Shown: positions 10,701 to 20,115 of the stretch, piece after piece
Position numbering within the stretch: the first letter of the stretch is position 1
How the letters are laid out: the number at the start of each line of letters is the position of its first letter
Assembly: GCA_008931825.1 (NCBI GenBank)
Contig: QXVZ01004515.1
Location: 1 to 24,173, forward strand
Origin: Phallusia fumigata
Lineage: Eukaryota > Chordata > Ascidiacea > Phlebobranchia > Ascidiidae
DNA: 24,173 nucleotides
Direction: 5' to 3'
Made by a program: the position numbers and the translations under genes
Notes under the pieces: generated by a model
Database searches by the model: none
Told to the model about the DNA's origin: nothing
What the model saw: the letters and a program-made list of their open reading frames with translations, nothing else

Positions 10701-13700
10701 GTTATAAACCTAAACGTGTTACTTGAGTAAACCGGCGATGTTATCGCGACTGTTTCACATAGTTAAGACACTAAGACACGGTTCTAATATCTCCTGGGCT
10801 ATTGCATCCCTGAGCACTTTTGGCGTCGTAATTAGAGTTTGTTCCCACTAAAATGCGATAAGTTGGCCAATGTAGCGCATTGAGCGCATATAGTGCCTAA
10901 ATCATTGGGCTGCGCTTAAATGAATCTACGTCAACAGTTATTTGAACTACTAAAAAGCTCAGAGTACTAAACGCGGATCTATTTATAACTCTTATTAAAT
11001 ACACGCTGGCCCAAATAGTTCTTAGCTACAAGCTTTATTCATCAAACGTTTTGGCAATAACTCATGCCATTATCAGTGTCAGCGAAACAACGTTTGATGA
11101 AAGAAGGATGTCGCTTTTCAAAATCATTTGGGCCAGCATATGTTTGATAAAAAAAATCTTATTTCTGGAAATAGTAGTGTTTTTGAAAAGTAAAAAATCA
11201 ACTCTTACACCGTGATTGCCATCTTGATGTGGCATCCCCTCGGGAAATCTGGTCTTAAAAAACTGATGCGTGAAGTGTTGAGCGAAGAGTGGGAACAGAA
11301 CGCTCGTTCGTGCGACACAGGGCTCGAACTTGTCGCGGGCAAACAGCTTTTTAGCGATGATTAGGGGGTCGGGCAACACTTTTGGTCCTAAGACAGTAAA
11401 ATATACGAAGTTAGATAAGAAAGTAATAATGTAACTTTAATTTGAATAACTGTCCCTCTACAATTTTTTTAATTCGCAGGCCTATCAAAAATTACCTCAG
11501 GTTAACTACATTCGATCACAATTCAGAAATGTTTTGTGTGTGACAATTATCCCTTAATTGTCACATTACAAAATAGTATTGAGCGGTGGTGCCACAATAA
11601 GCGCAATTAACGCTGCACATAAAACGCTCAAGTTATGGTCACGCGATATTATCGACTAAGAGAGATAGAAGACTTTATCGGACCCCCTAAAATGACTTTA
11701 CTGACCCCGAGGGGACCGCAGACCCCGCTTTGGGAACCGGTTCCGTTAAGGCTTTTTAATGTTTATTTGTCTTTCACCCGATAAAGATAATATTTTGTAA
11801 AAGATGCAAGCCTAAGTAATTCAAACTGCCAGTTAAATCTTCTTGTCGGTGCAACAGGTAATGGAACGCGCATTTGGATGTTATCCTGGCAGCAATGGTT
11901 AAGTCGAGGGTTGGAAAAAGCTCGAGGGAAGAAACAGATGCACGTTAAGGCAAAGGGTTCGAGACAGCATCATTTGAAATTTTGTTTAAACATAAACCTA
12001 TCGATTTTTTCCAATGATTTCATTGCACCAAAATTGGAAAATCGTTTGTAAATGAACCAGGACTCACCTTTCACTCCCATCGGAGTGGGACAATTTTTGG
12101 GTACTGGAGGCAACGTTCTCGCGTACACGCTTTTATTGGTGTAAGTGTTCCACGTCGGGTAACTATCATAACCCACGTGCGGTGATGGCTCCGGTATCGG
12201 GCCGATTTTAACTGCAAAATGCGATAAAGTAGCAATTAAGCCAATGAAAAGTAAATTCAGACTGCAGTAAACCTGGCCTTGTGCTTCGTTTAAAAGTTTT
12301 CCCACATGAAAATTTTATTGTAGAAAAACAAACATTTAGAACCCAGCAGCAGCCTCTAAACCCCCACATGTCCCATGTGGCAGACAATCAACCGTAACAA
12401 TTTTTGAAAGCTAGAAATGTTAGCCAAATAACGTTTGTGAGTCTGCATAACAATGCGGAAGCGAATTGAAAGCTGGCTTCGGACGTACGTCCCCGATTTC
12501 TGCAAATTTTTCCACATTTGTACATGCAGCAAGCGCTATAGTCACGTGAAAGTGCTTGTGCTGTATATATGTCTAGTTAAACCAGTGCCTAAACAGTTTG
12601 TGCAACACCCGTATTTTTTTGTACCAGACGAACGGGTGAGGTAAACAGCAACCTTACTTCAACTGTTGACGCTGCGGGTCATTGCCAGGCAAGTCTGGCT
12701 TTTGCGAACACTTCCTTTTCGAAAGGACACGAAATGTCAGTTCTATATAGATGTATGCCCAGGTAATTAACAGGATCGACAATAGTATTGAAACGTTGGT
12801 CTGGAATTACATCCTAACGGACTTATATTTGTTTGTTTTTGAGGTACTAAGCATGAAAATACATATGTCGGCTGTTACTTAGTTATATTAATTTCTATCA
12901 TGATTTTACTCACTTCAGTTCCCGAAGTTTAGAACTTCATAAATAAACAAATATAACTGGTCCAATTCAAACTCATACAGCAAATCAATGAAAATGAGAC
13001 CGACACAAAATTAAAGTTATGTATTAGTTAGGCGTGTAAATTATACTGTTAGTTATAAATCCCTCCAAAATGTTTTTCGAAACACTTATTTCAACGATTT
13101 GATGTCCTACACAAACCTGGATCATGCAAGTTGTGGGTGTACAGCAGGTTTTCGGGGGGTTACGTTATCGGCAAACGTCCAATACTGTTAGCTGATGGTG
13201 ACAGATTAAAACCCCGTTAAACATGAATGTGTATCTACATGCTTTGGAAAAGGCTGAAAAATCTTTACTCCTAACCCAGTAGACGCGCAGCCCACTTTTT
13301 GCATAACCTGCTTAGTCCATGCATCGCTGCCTGGGTTATCCCCAAACCGCTGTTTCCAGGTTGGTGGTTTGAAGAACACGGTATAGTTAACAATGAGTTA
13401 TGTAGGGTTCTGCACGTGGCAGCAATAAACCTGCGTGGTTGTGTAACGAACCGCGCGACCAAAACAACTTCTGAACATTGGTGCCGTACCCCAACTAACT
13501 GTTAGGGCTGCTAAACCAGGGCTACAATAGAAGTTAATATTCTTGCCTATTGCAAGTGTGTAAATGAATAAATTTTCATGCGGTACATTTTTACCACAAT
13601 TTAAAGCCCTGTTTTTTTACCAAAATCAGTTTGTATGTTCACCAGCAGTACTAACAGGTTGAAGGATTAAGAGTTACAAGCAAAGCGTCAAACTCTAACA

Positions 13701-14891
13701 AATGGAACTTATCACACATAATAATTTAACCTTTTAAACGAACCCTTTGTGCAGTTTAAATTAGATTGAAACTGTCAAAATCCGCAAAACAACAGGATTA
13801 ATGAGCGTTGAACACTTCTATAAATAAACGCAATCACCGTTACACAATTTAGTAACGAAGCAAAGACCTGTGCTAAAGTTAGGGCTGAGCTCATTGGTCA
13901 ATCTAACAGTTATGTTTATGTTGCATAAGTTGTAATTTAATTATTCAACTTCTTACCCATCAAAACGGTTTTCATTAGAAACCTTCGTATGGATGAAACG
14001 CTGTTAATAAAATCCCACAACCAATCGTAATGCGTGAGGAAGTAGAATAACCATTCTTTAGATGGTTTCAGAGACCGCTTGATACGAGTTGAGATGTAGG
14101 CTATAAAACGGTAATATATGATTTGTATAGTTTTTTATGTTATTTTCAACAAACAGTGAAATATCCATGTAAAATTATTCGGGTTATTTCGATCATATGC
14201 AGGGTTTTACTTAACACTTTACTCCATATTGTTTTCATACAGATCTTACGTGTTTGGCATTGGTCTCCGTAATATCCAGTACCCGTACAATCGCATTCAT
14301 ATTCGTTGTCCTCCAATGCCAGACACACGCCGACATTTTTACACGGAAACGAGCAGCATGGATCATCTGTAAACAGAACACCCGATTAGGTAAACACCGC
14401 AAGTCGAAAGGATACAGCCGTTTGTAGTGGCATTGCCAATTCAGGTCTGTTACAAAACAATCACGTATTTTTTTTTTTAAAAAAAGGCTGTGGAACACAA
14501 GGAAATCATAACCACTTAGAAGCAGACCTAAAACGGGTTCTCAACGTTCAATTGATTTTAAGCAGCTTTAATAAACATATAGTGACTTTACAAATTAGGG
14601 AAAAGTGTTGTAAAACATGCCCTCATTCTGTGTGACTTAAGTCACATCGCCCTTTAAGGGGTTGACTCGATTCACGTCGAAGGTTTTTCTAGTAGTTTCT
14701 GCAGTCAGGTTAGGTCACTAATTACATGACTGAACACGACCGGGCATTCGAATTATCATCAGCACACGTCACTTTCCTTTAAAAGTCGTACAACTTAAAG
14801 TCATAACCAAATACTTACGACTTTCTCCAAATGATGTAGTGAAAAATGGTATGAACACCAGCAGTAATACCGCAAACTTGCAGTTTTTCAT
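4480..14891 (-). CDS. Prostaglandin G/H synthase (cyclooxygenase), complete, 12 coding exons
   Basis: This bifunctional haem enzyme of the ER and nuclear envelope converts arachidonate to PGG2 (cyclooxygenase) and then PGH2 (peroxidase). The 12 exons sum to 1938 nt (645 residues plus stop) with consistent phases. In order: signal peptide (1-22); EGF-like module rich in Cys (about 27-63); membrane-binding amphipathic helices (about 64-113); catalytic domain with AQHFTHQFF (Gln196 and distal His200, ovine 203/207) and LYRWH (Tyr377 and proximal His380, ovine 385/388). GAPYSLKG carries Ser522 (ovine Ser530, the aspirin site). The C-terminus is KTEL, like the vertebrate STEL. Sequons NKS and NHS match the vertebrate Asn144 and Asn410 glycosylation sites. 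Odd points: Lys113 for Arg120, Phe347 for Tyr355, Ala515 for Ile/Val523, Arg378 for His386, and a tail about 35 residues longer than human COX-2. The position 513 equivalent is Arg, as in COX-2. Family assignment is secure. Orthology to COX-1 or COX-2 is not claimed. Confidence 0.96.
4929..5026 (-). CDS. COX exon 11
   Basis: The exon is 98 nt. The acceptor is CGAATTTAG and the donor TTGCAA|GTGAGG. It encodes [19 protein letters not shown] and [11 protein letters not shown], matching the conserved WKPSTFGG region. Confidence 0.95.
5230..5379 (-). CDS. COX exon 10: aspirin-site serine
   Basis: The exon is 150 nt, phase 1 in and out. The acceptor is TTGCTCTAG and the donor AAAG|GTAATG. It encodes [26 protein letters not shown] and APYSLKG. 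It carries the positions equivalent to 513 (Arg), 523 (Ala), 524 (Glu), 526 (Gly) and 530 (Ser). Confidence 0.96.
5380..6737. other. COX intron 9, no gene seen
   Basis: This 1.36-kb intron holds only short open frames in both strands with no family resemblance, and no clear repeat ends. Confidence 0.5.
6738..6885 (-). CDS. COX exon 9
   Basis: The exon is 148 nt, phase 0 in and 1 out. The acceptor is ACTTTTACAG and the donor TCACAA|GTAAGT. It encodes [20 protein letters not shown] and [11 protein letters not shown], matching the vertebrate GGRN to NEYRKRF segment. The length equals that remembered for the vertebrate exon. Confidence 0.93.
6886..7480. other. COX intron 8, no gene seen
   Basis: This 595-base AT-rich intron shows no feature beyond its splice sites. 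Confidence 0.5.
7481..7767 (-). CDS. COX exon 8: catalytic tyrosine and proximal haem histidine
   Basis: The exon is 287 nt, phase 1 in and 0 out. The acceptor is TTTTTCAG and the donor GGAAAG|GTAAGG. It encodes [17 protein letters not shown], with Phe at the Tyr355 position. Then comes [11 protein letters not shown] with the radical-forming Tyr and the haem-ligand His, and the NHS sequon. Confidence 0.96.
8035..8126 (-). CDS. COX exon 7
   Basis: The exon is 92 nt. The acceptor is TGTTTTCAG and the donor GACAG|GTAGCG. It encodes [16 protein letters not shown] and [12 protein letters not shown], among the most conserved COX segments. Confidence 0.95.
8127..9633. other. COX intron 6, contains an old hAT-like element
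   Basis: This is the 1.5-kb intron between exons 6 and 7. The only structure seen is the inverted-repeat element at 8354-8637. Confidence 0.5.
8354..8637. mobile_element. Non-autonomous hAT-type element (MITE)
   Basis: AGTGTTTCTCAACC at the left end recurs inverted at the right end (GGTTGAGAAACACT), giving a 284-bp element without coding capacity. The flanking 8-mers GCTCAGGA and GCTTGTGA agree at 5 of 8 positions, which fits an old target duplication. It lies inside COX intron 6. Confidence 0.6.
9634..9872 (-). CDS. COX exon 6
   Basis: The exon is 239 nt, phase 0 in and 2 out. The acceptor is CTTCTTTAG and the donor CTAAG|GTGCGT. It encodes [28 protein letters not shown] and GTLWLR. By memory, vertebrate genes have an intron inside this stretch and none at its end. 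Confidence 0.93.
9873..11208. other. COX intron 5, contains a fold-back
   Basis: No gene is supported in this 1.34-kb intron. Its upstream part (11005-11137) holds a nested palindrome. Confidence 0.5.
11005..11137. repeat. Fold-back with two nested 12-bp inverted arm pairs
   Basis: Outer arms GCTGGCCCAAAT (11005-11016) and ATTTGGGCCAGC (11126-11137), and inner arms TCATCAAACGTT (11039-11050) and AACGTTTGATGA (11089-11100), are each perfect. The spacing between arms is similar on both sides (22 and 25 bases). No clear target duplication is seen. Confidence 0.6.
11209..11387 (-). CDS. COX exon 5: distal haem histidine
   Basis: The exon is 179 nt, phase 1 in and 0 out. The acceptor is TGTCTTAG and the donor ACGGT|GTAAGA. 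It encodes [12 protein letters not shown] with the peroxidase-site Gln and His, and ends at HG, before VDL in the next exon. Confidence 0.95.
11388..12067. other. COX intron 4, with a possible transposon remnant
   Basis: This 680-base intron shows no gene. The patch at about 11672-11745 resembles one end of a transposon. Confidence 0.45.
11672..11745 (-). mobile_element. Possible hAT-type terminus remnant
   Basis: On the minus strand the sequence runs GGTTCCCAAAGCGGGGTC and then C/G-rich GACCCC-type repeats. This is typical of the ends of some hAT elements. No opposite end was found, so the call is tentative. Confidence 0.3.
12068..12211 (-). CDS. COX exon 4
   Basis: The exon is 144 nt, phase 1 in and out. 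The acceptor is TTTTGCAG and the donor GAAAG|GTGAGT. It starts with the Lys codon at the Arg120 position and continues with the NKS sequon and [16 protein letters not shown], a signature stretch of COX. Confidence 0.95.
12212..13956. other. COX intron 3, no gene seen
   Basis: This is the largest COX intron (1.75 kb). Short open frames at about 12453-12644 and 13271-13505 have no recognisable content or supporting splice structure. Confidence 0.5.
13957..14100 (-). CDS. COX exon 3: membrane-binding domain
   Basis: The exon is 144 nt, phase 1 in and out. The acceptor is GTTTTATAG and the donor ATGG|GTAAGA. The frame reads [20 protein letters not shown], then a Trp-rich helix and MKTVLMV, matching the amphipathic helices that anchor COX in one leaflet of the ER membrane. 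Confidence 0.93.
14250..14366 (-). CDS. COX exon 2: EGF-like module
   Basis: The exon is 117 nt, phase 1 in and out. The acceptor is TGTTTACAG and the donor ACAC|GTAAGA. It encodes [14 protein letters not shown] followed by [13 protein letters not shown], the EGF cysteine pattern found at the N-terminus of all animal COX enzymes. Confidence 0.95.
14367..14818. other. COX intron 1, no feature
   Basis: This 452-base intron shows nothing beyond its splice sites. Confidence 0.5.
14819..14891 (-). CDS. COX exon 1: signal peptide
   Basis: ATG at 14891 in a good context (ACCATGA) opens a basic start followed by a hydrophobic core, [10 protein letters not shown], and a small-residue end. The donor AAGTC|GTAAGT leaves phase 1. 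The exon is 73 nt. Confidence 0.9.
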
Positions 14892-15397
14892 GGTCGATGG
14901 AGTCTTGGAACTACAGCGCCAAATGCAGATTTGTAATGCTAATAAGCCTATCACACAATAAAATGGACGCTTAAATATTTCATACTCACCAGCGGTAATA
15001 AACCTACGGTCCAAGAACACTTAAACATAAAATACTGCACTCCAGGTACACAAAAAGGCGTAACGCTGAGATTTGCTTCCCCATACTTTAAGGCACTAAA
15101 GAATTTCGAAAAACAACTTCACATGTTTGATAACAGCCCCACCTCGAAACTGAAACCATCGCAATTACTAAACGGGTAGCACAGTTTGAAGTTTGACTAG
15201 TCAATCCCATTTGTTTTTCCTGAACAGTACGCCTGCACTACGCGACGCACAAGCTAATATATCAACGCTGATGACCGCACACACAACCACCACAAATATG
15301 AATCACGTTACGCAAAGTGAACAAGCCTCCTTTTTCTGCTTCTGATTCAGCTGGAAAACCATGCGGTGGTTGTATGCAATACCTACACATTGTCGTT
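14892..15397 (-). promoter_or_regulatory. COX upstream region with a possible 5' UTR intron
   Basis: On the minus strand a strong donor, GCTG|GTGAGT, ends at 14990. An acceptor-like GTAG lies about 20 bases before the ATG. Together they suggest a short non-coding first exon and an intron of roughly 75 bases. A TATA-like ATATTTAA lies at about 14972-14979. None of this is proven by sequence alone. Confidence 0.3.
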
Positions 15398-15403
15398 TTT
15401 ATT
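15398..15403 (-). terminator. Possible polyadenylation signal upstream of COX
   Basis: AATAAA on the minus strand lies about 260 bases after the stop at 15664. It could end the candidate upstream gene before COX begins. Confidence 0.3.
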
Positions 15404-15663
15404 GATAATACATAGAATACAGGCTAAGAATGGACTCCCTTCATTGCAAGTTGAAACACACTGCTTAAGTTGCAGCGGATTGTTAAATGCAAATCAGTTT
15501 GCATCGGCCATCCTTTGTTTTCTATTTAAATATTTGCGTAAAATGATCATTTCCACACACTAATGAGTGCCGCGGTATGTAGCTGATATCATTGCAGGTT
15601 TCGCTTACTTAACAACAAATTTGCATTTTACAACAGTCAACGTTAACAAACTGAACGTGCGAC

Positions 15664-15917
15664 TCACTTTAAAAAACTGTTATCGCCCTTTTGCAACCAA
15701 GGCAGTCTCATCATAACGTCGTTATTATACAGTTGATTGTACGAATATGTTGGTAACACCGGCTTTTTGGTCGCAAAGTTTTCTGGGTCATACTGCCGCC
15801 TAAATAACTCGTAGACAAACTGTACCCAAAGCTCATACCCACATGCACGACTACCTATTATCAACCCGTTCAGCATGTATTGTGTGTAACGTTCATGTAA
15901 ATACCGACTGACAACGA
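15664..15917 (-). CDS. Candidate exon of an unrecognised gene upstream of COX
   Basis: This open stretch follows a good acceptor (CGTTTTCGTTGTCAG) and runs about 84 codons to a TGA at 15664. A GTGAGT donor overlaps that stop, so it could also be an internal exon. The translation has balanced composition with many aromatic residues (RYLHERYTQYML, YELWVQFVYELFRRQYDP). I do not recognise it. Open frames this long are expected by chance in a window this size, so the support rests on the acceptor and composition. Confidence 0.35.
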
Positions 15918-15939
15918 AAACGGTTTCCCAATAAAGCAT

Positions 15940-16781
15940 GGAAGCAGTTATGCAACATGTTTCCTGTTCCTTACCTCACCTTTCAATCACGTGTTGCTAT
16001 GTCAGAATGCCCATGTCAACAAAGTGTATATTTATAGTTACGTTTTATGCAAGGTTGGCCATATGCATCTGCTGACGACCGCATTTTAAGCAGGTTTCTA
16101 AATTGGCTCTACTCAGTCATGCATGCCATCGTATTCTCACAAATCATCGAAGAAAACAAGATTACATTGGTTTTAATTCATTGTCAATAACGTTGCAACA
16201 AATTTAAGAAAAGCTTATATCTTGCCCTGGAGCGAACCCCACAAACCTCGCTAGCAATTTCGCCCAATTAGTCCAGGGCCATGCACGTACCGAACGCAAA
16301 GAATGTCGTTATACTTGCACTTTATGTATATAACTAACCACCTGACCGAGTATACCAAATTTGCCAGTTTCGCATACAGCTAACAAATTGTCAGCAGTTT
16401 TGACACAAGACATTCATTCAGCCACAGCCGCAACAAGCGTTCTTCCTGAGCTCGGCTTGGCGCGTCACATGTAGCTTTGTTTGGATTTCGCTTCGCTTCT
16501 GGCTTTATCTGCGGGCATGAGCCAGATTTCTTTTTTCTCGTCAAGTTTTCGCGACGTTGCGAATGGATTTTGTTACATTTTTGTGGTGCTGGCCCTGGTT
16601 CGAATATTTATTGCTGGTCTAGTTCGGGTTAACGCGTTGGTAATCGACAAGTTTTGTCCAAAATAAAGTGCGTGATGTTTTCCGACAAGGTCTGCAATAA
16701 TGTCTGACTAAATACTAAAAACGAAGCGTCTACTTCATACTAAGGCTAATATCAGTTTACATCAATACGGAAAGTTGATGT
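15940..16781. other. Stretch without a supported gene
   Basis: Only a short plus-strand open frame at 16481-16666 is seen, hydrophobic and without splice support. AATAAA on the minus strand at 16607-16612 could serve the open frame ending at 16782. Confidence 0.35.
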
Positions 16782-17066
16782 TCAGTCGACTGCTTTCAAC
16801 CAACCATATTTCCAAACATTATGAAGCTGAACACTACGTTTCAACAGCATCTTTTCAGCGTAGTGTCTACTTGTGTAAAAGTACAAGTGGTTTCGATCTA
16901 ATACGTCCGGAAAACCCCTGTTTCGGACAGAGATGTCATCGGGCTTAGCACCAGGACCAAATAACAACAGGTTCTCACTATGAAGCAAACAACCGGTTGT
17001 CAGGATTAATGAAATTCCAAGAACCGGTTCTTGCGAATCTGCTTTCAGCAAGCATTGAGGGTACAT
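16782..17066 (-). CDS. Candidate exon of an unrecognised gene
   Basis: A minus-strand frame of 94 codons ends in TGA at 16782. Its later part (PDDISVRNRGFPDVLDRNHL, then an aromatic and basic stretch) looks protein-like. No convincing acceptor or donor was found, and length alone is not significant. It could be a terminal exon with the AATAAA at 16607-16612. Confidence 0.25.
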   Translation of the reverse strand: MYPQCLLKADSQEPVLGISLILTTGCLLHSENLLLFGPGAKPDDISVRNRGFPDVLDRNHLYFYTSRHYAEKMLLKRSVQLHNVWKYGWLKAVD

Positions 17067-18090
17067 CGTTTTCAGTAAACTTTTAAAAATATGTTTAACT
17101 TTTTTCGGTATAAGCCCCTCATGAATGTTCCATGCAATTTCGCAAACACATCAAAAATCAAATCATCAAATGTTCTTTGTCATTTAGTACAGCGTCTTAT
17201 GGTTGACACCAGGCTTGCTTACGACCATACGTTGTCTGATTCAAACACAGGGATTCACATCATGCTTAGCAGACTGTCTTTGGTAGTTTCTTTGTTACGT
17301 GACAGCTACGAGCAAGGAGTTTCGGGTTTAGTGTTACTAATGCTTGTTGCTCAACTTACAAAGCCGGAAATGCGAAAATATGGGCGATCGTCGAAACTGC
17401 AATGTGGCACTCAGCATAAGGATAGGCTCATTATGGTTAACGAATATACAAATGAAACGAACAACAAATAAACAGCTAATTTGCCTGGAAACCTGAAATG
17501 GATTGCGCTGTCGTACACGAATAATGAAATTCACCATAAGTCATTGTCGTTAGTAAACAAATACATCCTGTCATATTTTGTTCACGAATCGAGTGGACAT
17601 CCTTGCTTTTAACAGGCTTTAACCTTATAACTGTGGATATTACAAACATAAATATGCTGTATTTACTTTGTTGCGTCTTTCATTCGGGGTACAGGAAGTA
17701 CTTTGCATTGTCCGCGCTCACAGGACGTGCAATAATTAAACTTTAATCTAAAGCGCTTGCGTTAATGTTTTGGGGAAAAGGTTCTGCTCGATATCGGCTT
17801 TAAATCAACCAATAGCGTTTTGGAAAAACAAAACATTGGCTTTTTGGGGGGTTTTAAGTAGCAATAATACAATATCTTTGTCAAATGCAGGTGTAATTGT
17901 GTATTACCATCGATATGTGCTTTACGGTACCAAATTTATATTTTTAGATACAAGTAACCAAATTTTTTTACACTGTAGTGTGTAACTAGCCTGAACTGAT
18001 TGTCGCCCTTAGTCAAGATTGTCGTCTTTGTGAATTTGCACGTACCAACTAATGCTACGGACAAATATAAACATAAAAAATATCTTGAAC
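17067..18090. other. Stretch without a supported gene
   Basis: A 126-codon plus-strand open frame lies at 17091-17471. It has no recognisable domain or splice support, and one frame of that length is expected by chance in 24 kb of AT-rich DNA. Confidence 0.35.
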
Positions 18091-18228
18091 TTATCGCAGT
18101 GACAGTCTGACAAGTGAAAACCGCGGCCTGCTTTTTCTGCATCGAATTCGAAGTACTTGGCACAGACGATTGGAGTGCGAAACGAGGCCTTGTCGAGCAG
18201 AGACATACCAGATGACAGATTCCGCCAC

Positions 18229-18434
18229 CGCTAAACTTCTAAGCGTAAATCTCCACCAGCCGTTGCCATTGGAGTTAAGAGTGTGTTTTTGTGCGATGCT
18301 GGTTAACGTAGCGACGCCATTGGCGGGACGAAGATTATTTACATATACGTCCGATAAAGCTTTCCTTCTTTCAACGTTTTTATCGAATTTGTCTTTCAAT
18401 TTGTTGACGTCAGTACTATCACCTTTGTAAGTAC
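18229..18434 (-). CDS. Candidate exon of an unrecognised gene
   Basis: The minus-strand frame containing NKLKDKFDKNVERRKALSDV and NGNGWWRFTLRSLAVAE is charged and protein-like. It is bounded by a weak acceptor (TTACAAAG) and a good donor (ATCTG|GTATGT). Downstream the protein-like reading moves to another frame (FRTPIVCAKYFEFDAEKAG, to about 18090). That implies either a second exon arrangement or a sequence error. The opposite strand is also open here, with a perfect GTAAGT donor at 18427. Confidence 0.35.
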
Positions 18435-18525
18435 ATATTGTTTAGAGATTGTGGATATACTCTTCCACACCTTACTAAAGAAGAAATCGCGTAAATGATT
18501 TTAATGAAGCGTAAATAAATAAAAA

Positions 18526-18681
18526 ACCTTCAGTTTTTGCCTTGCTAACTGAAACCCGAGTTCCCGAACCATTCTCAAAAAGTCCGTATTGTCCCTCTTC
18601 ACTGAAATCTGCCCTATAAACCCACAATAAAGGACAAAGCGTCAACTTCGGTGACCACGCTTCAACAGTCCACAGATCCAA
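18526..18681 (-). CDS. Candidate exon of an unrecognised gene
   Basis: The minus-strand frame reads DLWTVEAWSPKLTLCPLLWV, then YRADFSEEGQYGLFENGSGT. A weak acceptor (AAAATAG) precedes it and a weak donor (GAAG|GTTTTT) follows. It can join the next candidate exon (18434) in phase 1. The composition is convincing but the family is not recognised. Confidence 0.35.
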
Positions 18682-18814
18682 ACTATTTTACCTCAGCCTA
18701 AAACAACAAGGGATTTCGTTTGCTATTCAACGATCGAGAATTATGCTTGGTCTTTTGCCTTGCGACTTCTTTTTCTAGACAATATTGGCGCTATACGGAG
18801 CAAATTGGTGCGAT

Positions 18815-18826
18815 AGGCCTTTATAC
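18815..18826 (-). promoter_or_regulatory. Possible TATA box
   Basis: GGTATAAAGGCC on the minus strand sits in a GC-richer patch about 140 bases upstream of the candidate exon at 18681. It could be the core promoter of that gene. Confidence 0.3.
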
Positions 18827-18829
18827 CAG

Positions 18830-20107
18830 CTCAGCGCGCGGAGTAATTGTTTCTTTCCCAGACAATGGTTTTCGCCTACAGTATATGCACGGGTGATTTC
18901 GGGGTTTTTCGCCGCGGTTTGAGTTTGTGATCACCATAGCCCATACTTGCGTTCTTCCGCCTATCGAGGATAAGCGTAAAACTATGCTAGCTATGAAACG
19001 TTCATGTCTTGGTTCTGATTGTTTGGTTTTGTTTTTTTAAGACCTAAATGCAATCGCCTTTACTTGGAAAATATATTTAAGGCCCCACTTGGAGCTGTGC
19101 CCCAGTCAGCCTGAAGCGTAACAATTTCTTCGAATCTCCAACAATTCCAGCGCCTTTTTTGGGGCCAGCGCGTAAAAGCCGATAACGCGGTGTTGCGGAA
19201 CTAACGCATCTGCAAAGTTGTTAAACCTTGTCCGCACTGCTTCAAATCGAATTACGCTCTTTTGTGTGGAGAAACAGCGCGTGGACGGCAAAAAACGCAT
19301 ATTGAGGGAACTAACGCAAAAAAGCGTGGTATACTTCTCAATGCGCACATATTAAAGTAACTTTTATGCGTTGCCGGGATTTTGGTGTATTGTTGTAAAA
19401 TACCATCGTAAGCAATACGGCTCCGGTTATTTTTTAAAACGAACCCAAGTCGTTTAATCTGCCATGCAAGTGCGCCATTTAGGAATGAATTGCACTACAA
19501 GGGCGTTTATGACACCACAAACGACCGCAATGAAACTGACTAGCTACGAACTATTCCAAACTACGCGTGCTGTGGTGATTATGTTCACTGTCAACAGGGC
19601 TACGACCTGTGCCAAAATCAGTTGTTGAGTGTTGGTTGTATGTAAAACCAGTTAGTAGTTAATTATCTATATCTGAACGAATATGTTTGTTGTAGAACGA
19701 CATTACTCGGTTTTGAGAAATGACATAGGTCAGACGTTTGCTTTTGCTGTGAGAATGGTACAGTTGAACTCCTAAATACGTAAGAAGTTAGAAATTTTAG
19801 AATTCGACGTTTAATTTAGGGTTTGATGACTAAAAAAGGATTGTAAGAATAGTAAAGCTTCAAAGTTCCAGTCAAGTGAACCGTCCCACCCAGCTTGAGT
19901 CAGACATGCTTTGTACCAATCAAATTACCAGCAAAATAAAAATTAATCAAGCACGACCAAGTAATCTGTAACTGAAAACAATACTGAAAACTTTACTTCG
20001 TGGCAGTACTATGCTGTTAACGGCAACCACATCTAAAAAAATGTTGGAATCACAACTTTACACGCATTAAGCGGGTGCTACGGTCTTCAAGTAAAACGTG
20101 GGCAAGT
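18830..20107. other. Stretch without a supported gene
   Basis: A minus-strand open frame at 19106-19348 is arginine-rich without recognisable content. No clear splice structure or repeat is seen. Confidence 0.4.
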
Positions 20108-20115
20108 GTGTAAAA

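Noticed and set aside
12453-12644. Plus-strand open frame of 63 codons inside COX intron 3
   Set aside because: Length is expected by chance, no family resemblance, no supporting splice sites.
13271-13505. Open frames on both strands in COX intron 3
   Set aside because: Mutual shadows with no recognisable content; the true exon 3 lies at 13957-14100.
14769-15020. Longer minus-strand frame extending upstream of the COX signal peptide
   Set aside because: The upstream part is not homologous to COX and contains a splice donor; the internal ATG at 14891 gives a proper signal peptide.
17091-17471. Plus-strand open frame of 126 codons
   Set aside because: At this base composition about one such frame is expected by chance in 24 kb on both strands; no domain seen.
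18170-18430. Plus-strand open frame of 86 codons ending near a GTAAGT donor
   Set aside because: Leu/Ser-rich composition typical of an antisense reading; the minus strand is more protein-like. Not fully excluded.
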